Shown here: positions 11,726-21,826 of the stretch, one piece after another | Numbering within the stretch: position 1 is the stretch's first letter | Layout of the letters: each line of letters opens with the position of its first letter | Made by a program: the position numbers and the translations under genes | The notes under the pieces: generated by a model | Database searches by the model: none | What the model was told of the DNA's origin: nothing | The model's input: the letters and a program-made list of their open reading frames with translations, nothing else | NCBI GenBank assembly: GCA_002751075.1 | Contig: NAOQ01000655.1 | Location: 8,919 to 30,784, forward strand | Direction: 5' to 3' | DNA: 21,866 nt | Source of the DNA: Ichthyophonus hoferi | Taxonomy: Eukaryota > Opisthokonta > Ichthyosporea > Ichthyophonida > Ichthyophonidae

Positions 11726-12308
11726 TAAGAAAGTTTTCAAAATGTATAATTTGGTCTGTAGACGCATAAAACACATCCCCATTACATATGCATTTCATAT
11801 ATTATAATAGAGTATAGTAAATTATGTTATGATATGTATTGAAAATAATAAGTAGAGATACAGGCGTTCCTGTGGTCTATATTTGTTTGTAAAGAGAGGT
11901 AATATCGAATTAAGGGTCTTTTTAACGTCCCCCTTTACATAAACGAAGTACAGATATGCTAAGATCCATTTTTATTATTAAACAAGTCAGAGGACTGGTC
12001 TTGGGCAGGATGTCTAAACATTGAGTTATTTGAACTCAAAACATAGAAATGCTATAGCCCAGATGTACTGTATCGGCAATTTGCTGCAGTGCGTTGCTAA
12101 CGTGTGTTCAGAGTTGCACCCCAATTGATAATTGCGATTATGCTATCTAGTTGATTAGATGAATGGCTAATTTTATAATCTGTCCGATATCTTATACCTA
12201 GTTACATCCTTGTGAAAATACCTAAATTTTAGCTTTTTTATTAGAAGCAAGATCTAACCCATATCGAGCAATTGGTTGTGGAGAAATGATTCGTAGGGTT
12301 GAAGCTTG

Positions 12309-12417
12309 TTCACTTTTATGAGGTAAATTTCTCAAATCATTTTCAGTCTGCTGAATTGCAATCTTGGTATCTAACATTGTCTAGTCTATTACAATCCCGG
12401 CTCTTTTAGAATCTATA
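12309..12417. repeat. Direct repeat of about 105 bp, copy 2
   Basis: Second copy of the 11621-11725 unit, same orientation, with blocks TATGAGGTAAATTTCTC, GAATTGCAATCTTGGTATC and GGCTCTTTTAGAATCTA. It lies about 0.5 kb before copy B of the hexamer-bearing family. Confidence 0.7.
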
Positions 12418-12804
12418 GTATTGACAGAGATAGATAGATCCCTTGTCTTTATCTACAGTACTCGTGGTTTGTAGGATGTATGCATGTTCTCTGTGGACAC
12501 TACTATTTGTTGGTCTGAATCTTACTTCTGCTTAAGCTTTCTTTTGTGTGGTCATAGTCAGCTGGTTGTTGTATATCTCTGATTGGGTGCCTGCCAGTCA
12601 GATTTGGTTTATTAATTTTGATACTTCCGGTAAGTCATGATCCCATGTTGCAATTGATACTTGCAGTTACTAACGTTATCACTTCTGATCACAATGTCAA
12701 ATACAAAATTGATCTCAACACATTCCCATTCCCAACATAATGGACAACAATGTAAAGCGTTCTTCCGTTGAGCAAGAATGCTTAAGTAGTTCAGATATTT
12801 CTTT

Positions 12805-13072
12805 ATAAGCGGAACCAAGGCAATGCACAGAGTACAACCCCATTCCATATCACATATCACCTCAGTAGCCAATCGCCAGACGCTAGATGCCAGAGCCTAA
12901 CAGAGTCGGAGCAAATGCCAGAGCCAGAGCCAGAGCCGGAGAGAGCCAGAGCTAGAGCTAAGAGACAGAGGTAGTGCCTGTGCCAGACCCAATAGGAACA
13001 TTACTCTAATGCAGTTTGGTCAAATGCCTTTCGCCTTTTTCACATTGGGTGCCACGCCACAGTTAACGGTCA
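12805..13072. repeat. Dispersed repeat family with CCAGAG hexamer array, copy B
   Basis: Diverged second copy of the 10175-10352 repeat with the same block order and orientation. Its (CCAGAG)n array is longer and more broken (about 12887-12967). It ends with GGGTGCCACGCCACAGT, matching the end of copy A. Confidence 0.75.
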
Positions 13073-13259
13073 CATCACATGTAGTTGCGAAAAATAGTTG
13101 GTGCAAACTATTGGTGTTAAATGCTAATTTAAGATGATCGATCAAAATTTAACCAGCCAATGGTAGAGGTTTCACGACCATTGCTTAGACATCTACAAAA
13201 GTCTTGCCGACTAGTTTAATACTACACACTAAAAATATATCGTAGTATACCTGTACTTT

Positions 13260-13769
13260 GTGCATGCAAGGGGAGACGTTGAAAAACATCTTATTTTAAT
13301 ATTTACTTTCCTTATAAAAGACTATAGGTCACAGGAACGCTTATATCTCTACTTATTATTCCAACATCGTCCACCCTTCTCACCTTCCAAAATTATATCA
13401 TGGGCACAAAAAGCATGGGAAAACATCAAAGATATCTCCCTGGTTCCACGAATAGCCTTCAGCTACATGATCCGAGCCCACTGTTGCCTCAAGGTCGGCA
13501 GAATTCCTGCAAGCCTTCAGGCCCCCAATCAGCCGTATAGACCTATCAACATAGTTGTAGGCATTCTCATTTTCTGGATTGGAGTTGTTATTAATAAGTT
13601 TTTGCACAAGGGTATTTATTCCTTTCTTATGGGCATGGTTCACCCCAATTCGATGTAGCATACAATGGATGGGGGCTTCTAAAGAGATCTGTCCCTTCTC
13701 ACAGGTGTCTTGGTCCAATGAGGGGAGCATGAACCATCTGGAAACTGGTTTTTGTAAAGTGTAATACAC
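13260..13769. other. Possible decayed coding insert, family unknown
   Basis: This segment is visibly GC-richer than its surroundings and is open for 123 codons on the minus strand (13769-13398) and 132 on the plus strand (13260-13658). The minus frame has the more protein-like composition (mixed polar residues, several Cys and His, including HCMLHR and HAHKKG). No start context, splice sites or known domain are evident. It may be an old transposon remnant, a lone exon, or chance. I make no functional claim. Confidence 0.25.
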
Positions 13770-15579
13770 CTCGCAAAAATTATTTCCAAGTAATAAAGAA
13801 CATAAGTAACAATATGTGTGTACTGTTAACCTATAGCCCTATCACAGTCAGTTTCCTAATTATGTGTATTAACTGCCCCTAAATGTCACGTAGACTGTGA
13901 CAATATTCAAATTAAACTACTTAAATCAATTTGACACCAATTTATGACGCAATTAAACCCATATCTTGGAACATGTTTGAGACCGGTTTATATACCATTA
14001 CTAAGCTTAAAATCAGATACGATCAAATACGATAAGGATAGTGCATTATGAATAGATTGAAATTGCCGCAAATGAATTTTATCTTAAATAAATCTCACCA
14101 CATATTATACCACATTCTACTACATATTCGAGCAATCTGGTATGTGACAATATATAACTAAAAAAGAAAGGAGATAATAGTCAATGAATAGTTAATTAGG
14201 TCCAAACTTGTATATAAAAACATAAAATTCAAACCCCAGCTTCCAATTATTACAATTTTTTTTATTAAAAATACTATGTTATTGAGTAGAAAGGTGCTTA
14301 GACAATTGATTAGTTATCATCCATCACCAGGCTGAGAACATTTTAAAAGAAGTTTAAATACTTATCATCTATTTATTGTATCAGTCTCCAGCAATAGAAA
14401 TGTTAGTAATTTTTATCGACAGCGATAAATTAACCTTATAAAACCTCGTAATGTTATTGGTTACAAAGCTAATAATAACATTCGCATAAAAAATAGAATA
14501 ACTAATGGTAAATTATATATTGCATTATATTATAACATATATTAATGTATTATAGTATATTATATTATATAAAATTAAATAATATTACATTTCTATGGTA
14601 GTTATAATTAATTTAAACTACATGCCAGTTTGTCAAGTTTAACTATTCCAACCCTGGCACTATAATATTCGTTTATGTTTGGTCTGTGAAATAGACCAGT
14701 TTATCTAATCATTGGCCTCCATTTGTTTATGTTAGATTTTAGATATAAACAGAATATTTATGCACGTAGAGATAGTACTATACTATTATTATTTTTGCTT
14801 TATCATAGATACTAAATATTTCACCTTAACTCGACTTAAAAAATTCTTATTTTTCACTTGGCGATGGCTCGAAATTCTGTTCCTGCTTCACTCTCGCTCA
14901 AAAGCTTGCGAGTGAAAGACCATTTCCCTACTTCGGTACGAATGCGTTTTTTTTTTTTTTTTGTTGTTGTTGCGAACACTACATGGAAAAACATGGTTAG
15001 AAATATACCATTACCCTGCTTTTCACTCAGTTTCATTGAGTTAGATTACCATTATCTTCTCTGACGACTACAATATATTATATTATAATTTTAGTTCTAT
15101 CTTCATGGTCTTTAAAAAACATGTGTAATATATTTGACTACTATAATCATAGCACTTTCAATATGTATTCATCAGTTGTTTAATAATATATATGCATGTA
15201 CTTATGTGTCATAGTAAATACACCTTTTCTCTATATCCTTCACAGTATAATTTCTCTTGGTTGGAATTTTTTTTTGTCCTTTCTCATTATTTCATGTCTT
15301 ATAATATATGTATCTAGCACGATATAACTTGTATTATTATTACTATATACTCGTATACTCATTAATATATTTATTAGTCAAATTTTTCTTTCCATTATAT
15401 TTATTTTCTAAACATCATTCACCCATGCTGATCTGTCTATTACATTTCTCCTATCACTCTTCTCTTCGCGGCTTATAATAGTATTTCCTCCTTTTGTATC
15501 ATAATACTGTAAGGAGTTTCCTTTACAATACATGTCAAGGGATTTTTTAATAATAATATATATATATTTAAGTACTACC
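13770..15579. other. Gene-free stretch upstream of the kinase gene
   Basis: AT-rich sequence with a T run at 14947-14962 and short two-strand open frames around 14854-15064 that I do not believe. The 5' leader and promoter of the downstream gene should lie in its right end. I see no defensible core promoter element. Confidence 0.5.
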
Positions 15580-15585
15580 ATGGCT
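15580..15585 (+). other. Candidate start micro-exon (Met-Ala)
   Basis: CTACCATGGCT has a strong start context (ACCATGG) and is followed by GTAGGG. A cut after Ala gives phase 0, exactly what the acceptor at 15994 needs. The protein would begin immediately before the sugar-binding module. The donor is mediocre, and a better one five bases on (GTAATG) would be out of phase, so this remains a proposal. Confidence 0.35.
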
Positions 15586-18500
15586 GTAGGGTAATGTTAA
15601 TCAACTAATAAAAAAAGTAGGTGTAGGAGCGCTCATGGCAACAGCCGCACATATATTATGCTATTATTTTGCAGGTTTTATTGCTATTTTTAATGTGGGT
15701 TTGTATATGTATGTTAGTATATTATTTCCATTCACTGGTTTAATAGATATATTAACCATAAGTAACCGTCAGGAGATAACCCTTTTCTATACTAATTAAT
15801 TAATTAGTAATTAATAAGCATTATAAAAATTACAGATTTTCAGAAACAATTAAGTGGCCCAATAATATTTATATTTTGTCGAGATTTTCTATTTATTTAA
15901 ATAAAAAATAAATCTGACTAATTAGGATTAGTTAAGGTATTCAATAGCATTTCACTTTTTATTTTATTAACCTTCAACATGGGGTTTTCCACAGGTTCCT
16001 ACGTCTTTTCATTGGGTGGAAGGGGGATCGGCGGTATATTTGATTGGGTCTTGGTCACAATGGAAGGATTATACACCAATGGTTTGTCACGTAGCTGAAA
16101 ATGGGTAATTAGCTGCTATGGTTACAATCAGTAAGATGTAGCCATTAAATGGTATGAGATGCTTGCATTGGTACCTGTACCTTTTATACCTCTTTGTGAA
16201 GTTGAGCCAATACAAAACTGTATACATTAGGGTGGATTAGATATTATTTATAGTATGTTAATAGGTAGCTTATATCAACCAGGGTAAATAGTTTCATTGC
16301 AATACTCATAATTTACTGCATTCCTTGTATATAATAACCGGAGTATATATATATATATATTTATCTTATGTCTAATAAGCATATATATACACACATATCT
16401 GTATATATCGTTATATGAATATTTCTCTCCCAATCAATCTAACTGATTATCTCTACCCAATTGCAGACAGGCCATCTTCACAGTGATTATAGAGCTACCT
16501 GTTGGCATCCACTCGTATAAATTTATGGTAGATAATAAATGGTCGTATGCTAAAGACCAACAGATTATGACAGAGTGTTCAGGTATATATAATTTTAAAG
16601 CTTTGTAATCATTGGTATCTTGGAAGAATTGCTATGGATGCGGAGAGATATATTATGATATATTATACTATTATATTATATTATTATATTCTTCTAGTAT
16701 TATACAATCGTACCAACACACTATTATACTATTATATTATTTTATTATTTTACTATTATACTATCATACCATACTAATCATACGATGGCCTTATTCTCAT
16801 ACCACCCTATCATACTATCCTACTACCACTCTATCCTATCCTAACCCTACCCTACCCTACCCTGCTCTACCCTGCCCTACTGTACCCTACTCCTTGCAGG
16901 CTTTACTAATAACTGTGTATCTGTGACGGCCCTTGCCTTGCAACCTCCTCTCCCCTCTCCCTATACTCCTTATGTTGATCTACCTGAGTTTGCACAGACC
17001 CCAGACAGTAAGCTAGGATGGAGTGATGTCTGTTGGGTTGCATAGAATAATTGGTCTTAATGACGGGTTGTGATTGATTTGGATTATTGAATTATAATTA
17101 ACAATTGATAATTACAATATCGTACCAATGGTATTAGGTTTTAATTAACTTTACTGGGATAACTTTTTTGAGACTAATTGCTATTATATTAAGGGAGGTA
17201 TTGTGGTCTAGATGATCGTATATATATATATACAGTGTTATACTATTATACTACCATAACACCATTTATGTTACTATACGATTATACTATATATATATAT
17301 ATATATTACTACCATCATGTATGCTATTATTCATACTATCATAATTTCATACTATAATACTAACATACATACTATCATGCATACGAACATATAGGACACA
17401 CTCTATCTAACACTATATCTATATCTACATCTCCAGGCCTTGGCTCCATTCCAAGCAGTCTTTGTAGTGGCCATTTTATATTCCAAGGTAATTAATTATT
17501 CGTTATCTGTTTATCTATTTCTATTTCTCTCTCTCTCTCTCTCCCCTCTATCTATCTATCTATTTTTCTAATACTCAATCATTATATCACCTAATTATAA
17601 AATAATTGTATTTATAATTATATACCTAGTGCAATTCAATGTATTTCTCTACAATAGCAACTTAAATGTGTAATTAATTATTATTATTATTATTATTTTA
17701 ATCAATTTTACAGCTGCAAACCCACCTTATGTACCTATTCCAGCTTAGCCATTTGTTATTTAAACAAGGAGATTGTTAAAATCTCAAAACATATCAAGCA
17801 ATATTTACAAATTTTCACATTTATAAAAGAATAATTGATATATATAATAGCGCATAGTAGAGAGTATGCGAATGTAAAAACCCTTCTCCTTTCAAATTTC
17901 CATTAAATTTTATTGTGTATTGCTGTACTGACCTGCTCACTTTCCCCCTTCCTATATTTATATTGTATTATTGTATTATTGTACTATCCCATTGTTGTAC
18001 TATTGTATTCTTGTACTATCCCATTATTGTACTATTGTATTATTGTATTATTATACTATTATACTATCATATATTCACCCATGTACATATACATATACAT
18101 ATATCCAACAGAGAAAGTTAAAGAGATTGTATCAACAGAAGTATATGAAGATAAAAGGAAAGAGTTAAAAAACACTGACGACACAAGTAAATTGGTATTG
18201 GCTGATAGGTACAGTGGTTTTTAAAGGAGAGATCTGATTGAATAGGATATGGGGTGATGGGATACAGTATGGTATGATATTATATTATGATGGTGTCATA
18301 CTCTTATAATTTTGATCCTTGAAATAAATTGCATAGTATTCAAAGAACCCCAGTAAAAAAGCCGTATTGAAATATAAAAACCATGTGTGCACCAATCATT
18401 ATTACGAATCACAGGACAATAGGAGCTAATTACTCCTAAATTCATACACAGAAAATATAATCCCCCCCCCCTCTCTTACTGGTAATTTTGGGAAATATTT

Positions 18501-21500
18501 TTATTTGACTCCGTGACTCTTTGTTTAGAGTTTTGGGTCCCCATATTCCGCTAATGGGATGTCGCGTCGCTGACTTTAATTCAATTAAAACAGGCGGTTA
18601 GTTATTATCATGGTGGGTCTGCCAGCTAGGGGCAAATCATTTGTCGCCAATAAAGTGGCTAGGTATCTCCGTTGGCTGGGATATAAAACAAAGGTGTTTA
18701 ATATTGGAAGCTACAGACGCGATAGGTTAGTTAAATTTTTAAAAATTGAATGTTTATATTGGTATATTGATGTGTTATTATACCATTGTCTTGTTTTACT
18801 ATGATGTTTTTATATTGTTATTGTTATATAATTATGTTATTATGTTATTATACTATTATACTTTCATACTACTAAGCTATTATACTATTTTTCTGATATA
18901 CTACTATATTATAATATACTATATTGCATTATGTTATACTATATTATATTAAACTATGCTATCCTATACCTACCTATTTGTATATGTAACCAACTCTACT
19001 CTCTCTTATACTATACTCTCTCTGATATCATATTATCATATACCTTCTGACCTACCTGTATACATATAAATAGCCAACTATACTTTAGTATTATGCAGTT
19101 TAATATACTATCCTGTACTACGCTATACCCTATCATACTATTCTATACCTACCTACCTACCTGTATATACATTCAACTATGCTCTCTTATACCATGTTCT
19201 ATATAGGCTAGGTTGCTTCCATAGCCATGATTTTTTTAGGCCTGATAACCCTGAGGGTATAGCTGCCAGACGGAGAATGTGCCAGGTATTGTAGTTGTAT
19301 TGTATTGTATTACAATAAGTTTTTATAGATGTATATTATTTTATATTATTCTCTTCCGTGTTATACCTTGTGGCGTATTATACTTCATTACCCAATAAGC
19401 TGTTGTATGGTATTCTATCATTCTATCATATTATTCCTAGCGCACTATCGTATCCCACCAAAGTACGATATACTACACTACATTATATACTAAGATAAGA
19501 TAAGATAACAAAATAAAACATAGAAAAATACCGCATATTATGCACATATACATGTGTCCATGCATGTTAATATTAACATTCAAAACGGGTTGGTAGAAAT
19601 AATAATTAAATATTACTAACATAACCTTTGTGCAATCACATGCCGGTGTGCAATATAATTTACCATCATCCAGTATAAACTAATATAACAATAAAATATA
19701 ATGAAGCATAAAACAATACCTAATAATAGACATACATATTAATATTAGCATTCAAAAGGGTTGGTATAAATAATAATTGGACTACTAATATGACCTTTAT
19801 CCAATGAAATGCCAGTGTGCTCTAGAGGACCTCCATAATTGGTTCCTTAGTGGAGGGAATGTTGCTATTTTAGATGCTACCAATCATACAGCATCTAGGA
19901 GACACTATTTGTGTGAACAGTTACAAAATTATGAGGTAATTCAATATGTGGTCATAGGTACGATAGTATGTAATATTGCATGTAGTATAGTATGTATGAT
20001 AGTCTGTATGATAGTATATAGTGTAGTATATAATATAGTGTGCAGTACAGTATGCTGTATAGTATGTATGATAGTATGCCCTATAATATGTAGTATGGTG
20101 TATAATGTAGTATGTAGTATAGTATGTAGTACAGTATGTTTGATAGTATGTTGTATAATATTTAGTATAGTGTGCAGTATAGTATGTCGTATAGGATGTA
20201 GTATAGTGTGTAGTATAGTATGTAGTACACTATGTATGATAATATGTGTGGCATGGGTATGTATTTAATGTGTAATAGTGCGCTTGTAATATTATGATGT
20301 TATGATGTTGTAGTATTTGAGTATTGTACTATTATAGTATGGTAGTATTGTAGACTTGTAGTGTAGTATTATACTATCTTATTGACATTCTATTATACAT
20401 CTACACAAATCTTGCTACTCAAATATAAAATGTCTCATATTATATTGTATTATATTATGCTATACTGTATTATGTTATTCTATCCTATCCTATCTTATCT
20501 TATTCTACCTTACTCTACCCTATTTTATACCTACTCTTCTCTACCATACTACATTAACTATACTAACCCAGCTATATAATTTTTAAATCACTCCCTGACC
20601 ACTAGAAAACCGATGATTTCTCGATTAAAGTTATGTTTATTGAGATATTATGCAATGATAATGATATCATACAAGCCAATATAAAGCGAAAGATTGCCAT
20701 GTCACCTGACTATAAGTCAGTAGATCCCGAAAAGGCATATATTGGTGGGTTGTGATTGCATGCTTTGCTATTTTAGATTTTTATTTTTATTTTGTATGTA
20801 TTGTTATTGTATTGTGGCTTTTCTGTATCTATGTGTGCAAGTATTTTGTGATTAACTAATTTTAAATTTTAAGTTTGATTTGTTTTTTATAATTGGTTAT
20901 TATGGCGTTTCTCTATTCACCCACATCAGGATTGGCTATCATATATGGTTATTATATGTTTGTTTAGTTCACATTTATTATAATTGGATGCTTTAAAAAT
21001 AAAAAATATATAATTCATTTTATATATTGCTATCTTAGCTTTTCACTGTATGCATTGAACACACTTTTTATTCGTTTAGTCGTTATCCCTGAGAAATGGC
21101 TGGTTGATGTTTTACCTGTTGCTAATGGTTGGACATATGTATGTATATTATTTTATGTATTATATCTCCTATATGCTAGTGGTGGATACCTATTATAATT
21201 TCCTTTAGATGTTCATATATATATGGGTATACCTACCTCTATATATAACTATATGTATTCTAATCTCTACCCTCCTTTACCCCACTCCGCCATCTACCAA
21301 TCATGCATGAATAATAGATTTTTTGCTACGAATCAAACACTACGAGGATGCCTATGAAAGTATAACCGACAAACGACTTTCCTATGTTAAAGTTTTTAAT
21401 GTGGGAGAAGGTACTATAACCAATAGGATTACAGGATTTATTCCTACGCGAATAGTATTCTTTTTAATGAATCTCCACATCCTACCACGACCTATATACT

Positions 21501-21745
21501 TTACGTAAGTATGGGTATATTTGGGTGTAATTATGCATGTATATATATTTCTATGTACGCATGCATGTTAATCTATCTATCTATCTATCTATCTATTCAC
21601 ACTATTCACCCTCTATGGCCTTATGATGTCCCCCTTCTCCCTATAACAGTCGTCATGGTGAAAGCGAATTCAACGTACAAAACAAGATAGGAGGTAATTC
21701 GCCATTATCACCAAATGGTCGAGCCTATGCTAAGGCACTAGCTAA
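15580..21745 (+). CDS. PFKFB-like: CBM48-fused 6-phosphofructo-2-kinase/fructose-2,6-bisphosphatase (5' part; continues past right edge)
   Basis: Makes and breaks fructose-2,6-bisphosphate, the cytosolic activator of phosphofructokinase-1. Exons: 15580-15585 (tentative start, Met-Ala), 15995-16104, 16467-16582, 16900-17007, optional 17437-17487, 18112-18208, 18594-18725, 19207-19285, 19816-19935, 20606-20744, 21318-21504, 21650-21745. All phases agree. Without the optional exon, residues 3-85 are an AMPK-beta-like glycogen-binding module and residues 88-145 a Pro-rich then charged linker. The kinase starts near 147 with Walker A GLPARGKS (Lys160), DFFRPDN at 198-204, and DATNHT with Asp236. 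The phosphatase begins at about 364 with RHGESE (catalytic His367). The rest of the phosphatase lies outside the window. The kinase/phosphatase identity is secure. Attachment of the sugar-binding module rests on codon phase and the absence of a stop or polyadenylation evidence between the parts. Confidence 0.88.
15995..16930 (+). other. CBM48 (AMPK-beta-type glycogen-binding) exons
   Basis: Three exons (15995-16104, 16467-16582, start of 16900-17007) encode the module. It reads FHW..GG..VYLIGSWSQW, then ELPVGIHSYKFMVD.KW, then GFTNNCVSV, matching the order FRWTGGGKEVYLSGSFNNW / LPEGEHQYKFFVDGQW / GTVNNIIQV of mammalian AMPK beta. Residues equivalent to glycogen-contacting Trp100, Lys126, Trp133 and Asn150 of AMPK beta1 are Trp25, Lys57, Trp64 and Asn81 here. 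Leu146 is replaced by Ser77. Splice phases are 2 and 1. Confidence 0.85.
16612..16880 (+). repeat. Low-complexity TATAC/TATTAT then CCTAC tract in an intron
   Basis: Lies in the intron 16583-16899. It shifts from TATTATACTA-type repeats to CTACCCTAC-type pyrimidine-rich repeats just before the TCCTTGCAG acceptor, so the second part doubles as a very long polypyrimidine tract. Confidence 0.7.
17008..18111 (+). other. Long intron linking the CBM48 part to the kinase part
   Basis: Runs from donor ACA|GTAAGC (17008) to acceptor CCAACAG (18111), phase 1 at both ends. It contains TA-rich tracts (17216-17232, 17289-17306), (CT)n at 17523-17543, (CTAT)n at about 17549-17563, a TTGTACTATTGTATTATTG tract at 17965-18065, and one candidate cassette exon (17437-17487). 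This is the junction on which the fusion depends. I see no terminator-like or promoter-like signal in it, but such signals cannot be excluded by eye. Confidence 0.6.
17437..17487 (+). other. Candidate 51-nt cassette exon
   Basis: Bounded by ATCTCCAG and AAG|GTAATT, both good sites. It is 51 nt long and phase 1 at both ends, so inclusion or skipping keeps the frame. In that frame it encodes SLGSIPSSLCSGHFIFQ with no stop and would sit in the linker between the sugar-binding module and the kinase. There is no homology support. Confidence 0.45.
18740..19000 (+). repeat. TATTATACTA-type low-complexity tract in intron
   Basis: Lies in the intron 18726-19206. It consists of T/A-rich repeats of TATTATACTAT with few purine runs, continuing to about 19200 as CTATACCTACCTAC-type sequence ahead of the acceptor at 19206. 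Confidence 0.7.
19508..19655 (+). repeat. Local duplication of an intron end, copy without acceptor
   Basis: Lies about 170 bp upstream of 19690-19830 and resembles it block by block: TTAATATTAACATTCAAAACGGGTTGG corresponds to TTAATATTAGCATTCAAAAGGGTTGG, followed by AATAATAATT, ACCTTTGTGCAATCA and ATGCCGGTGTGC. Where the real acceptor reads GCCAG|TGTGC, this copy reads GCCGGTGTGC. Confidence 0.8.
19690..19830 (+). repeat. Local duplication of an intron end, copy with the working acceptor
   Basis: Contains the 3' end of the intron 19286-19815, the GCCAG acceptor at 19815, and the first bases of the next kinase exon (TGTGC). It is the partner of 19508-19655. Confidence 0.8.
19955..20350 (+). 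repeat. GTAGTATAGTAT array in an intron, opposite polarity
   Basis: A roughly 10-bp periodic array of AGTATGTAGTAT/AGTATGATAGT units in the intron 19936-20605. It is GTA-rich on the sense strand, unlike the TAC/ACTAT-rich tracts in the other introns. After about 20375 the polarity flips back (TATCCTATCCTATCTTATC). The array is open in frame with the preceding exon for about 110 codons, giving a Cys/Ile/Val repeat if the intron were retained. Confidence 0.8.
21570..21596. repeat. (CTAT)n microsatellite
   Basis: About six ATCT units in the short intron 21505-21649. A similar (CTAT)n run lies at 17549-17563. Confidence 0.9.
21650..21745 (+). other. Start of fructose-2,6-bisphosphatase domain
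   Basis: This exon begins the histidine-phosphatase domain with TRHGESEFN, the phospho-histidine nucleophile motif, followed by KIGGNSPLSPNGRAYAKALA, which matches the family. The second catalytic histidine and the glutamate acid lie downstream outside the window. It ends with AA|GTAAGT, phase 2. Confidence 0.95.
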
Positions 21746-21826
21746 GTAAGTATAGCTGTCATCAGGTATGTTTGTATATATTTGTATATAATATGGAGAT
21801 GAATGTAAGATGTGGAAGATGACCTG

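Larger units (their letters stand above)
18594..21504 (+). other. 6-phosphofructo-2-kinase domain exons
   Basis: Six exons carry the ATP-binding kinase fold. The first (18594-18725) has RLVIIMVGLPARGKS and RYLRWLG..TKVFNIGSYRR, diagnostic of the family. The second (19207-19285) has HDFFRPDNPEG. The third (19816-19935) has NVAILDATNHTASRR, covering the Walker B aspartate and fructose-6-phosphate loop. The fourth (20606-20744) has VMFIEILCND..IIQANI and SPDYKSVDPEKAY. The fifth (21318-21504) has HYEDAYESI..LSYVKVFNVGEG and the NRITGFIPTRIVFFLMN helix leading to the phosphatase. Spacing agrees with animal and fungal enzymes. Confidence 0.95.

Noticed and set aside
14854-15064. Open frames on both strands and a small hairpin near TCGCTCAAAAGCTTGCGAG
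   Set aside because: The frames run through a T homopolymer, and the hairpin is short with a bulge; neither resembles a known gene or element.
15636-15685. ATGGCAACAGCC as an alternative first exon of the kinase gene
   Set aside because: Its possible donor (CAG|GTTTTA) is phase 1 and cannot join the phase-0 acceptor at 15994.
15995-17487. A stand-alone AMPK beta-subunit gene
   Set aside because: The glycogen module is AMPK-beta-like, but no convincing beta C-terminal domain follows. A loosely similar hydrophobic reading at 17437-17487 and 17714-17780 needs a different phase, while the phases connect cleanly to the kinase exons.
17913-18111. Open frame upstream of the exon at 18112
   Set aside because: It is low-complexity intron that happens to be open into the exon; a good acceptor (CCAACAG) marks the exon start.
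20382-20579. Plus-strand open frame rich in Tyr, Leu and Pro
   Set aside because: Made of TATCCTATCC-type intronic repeats before the acceptor at 20605.
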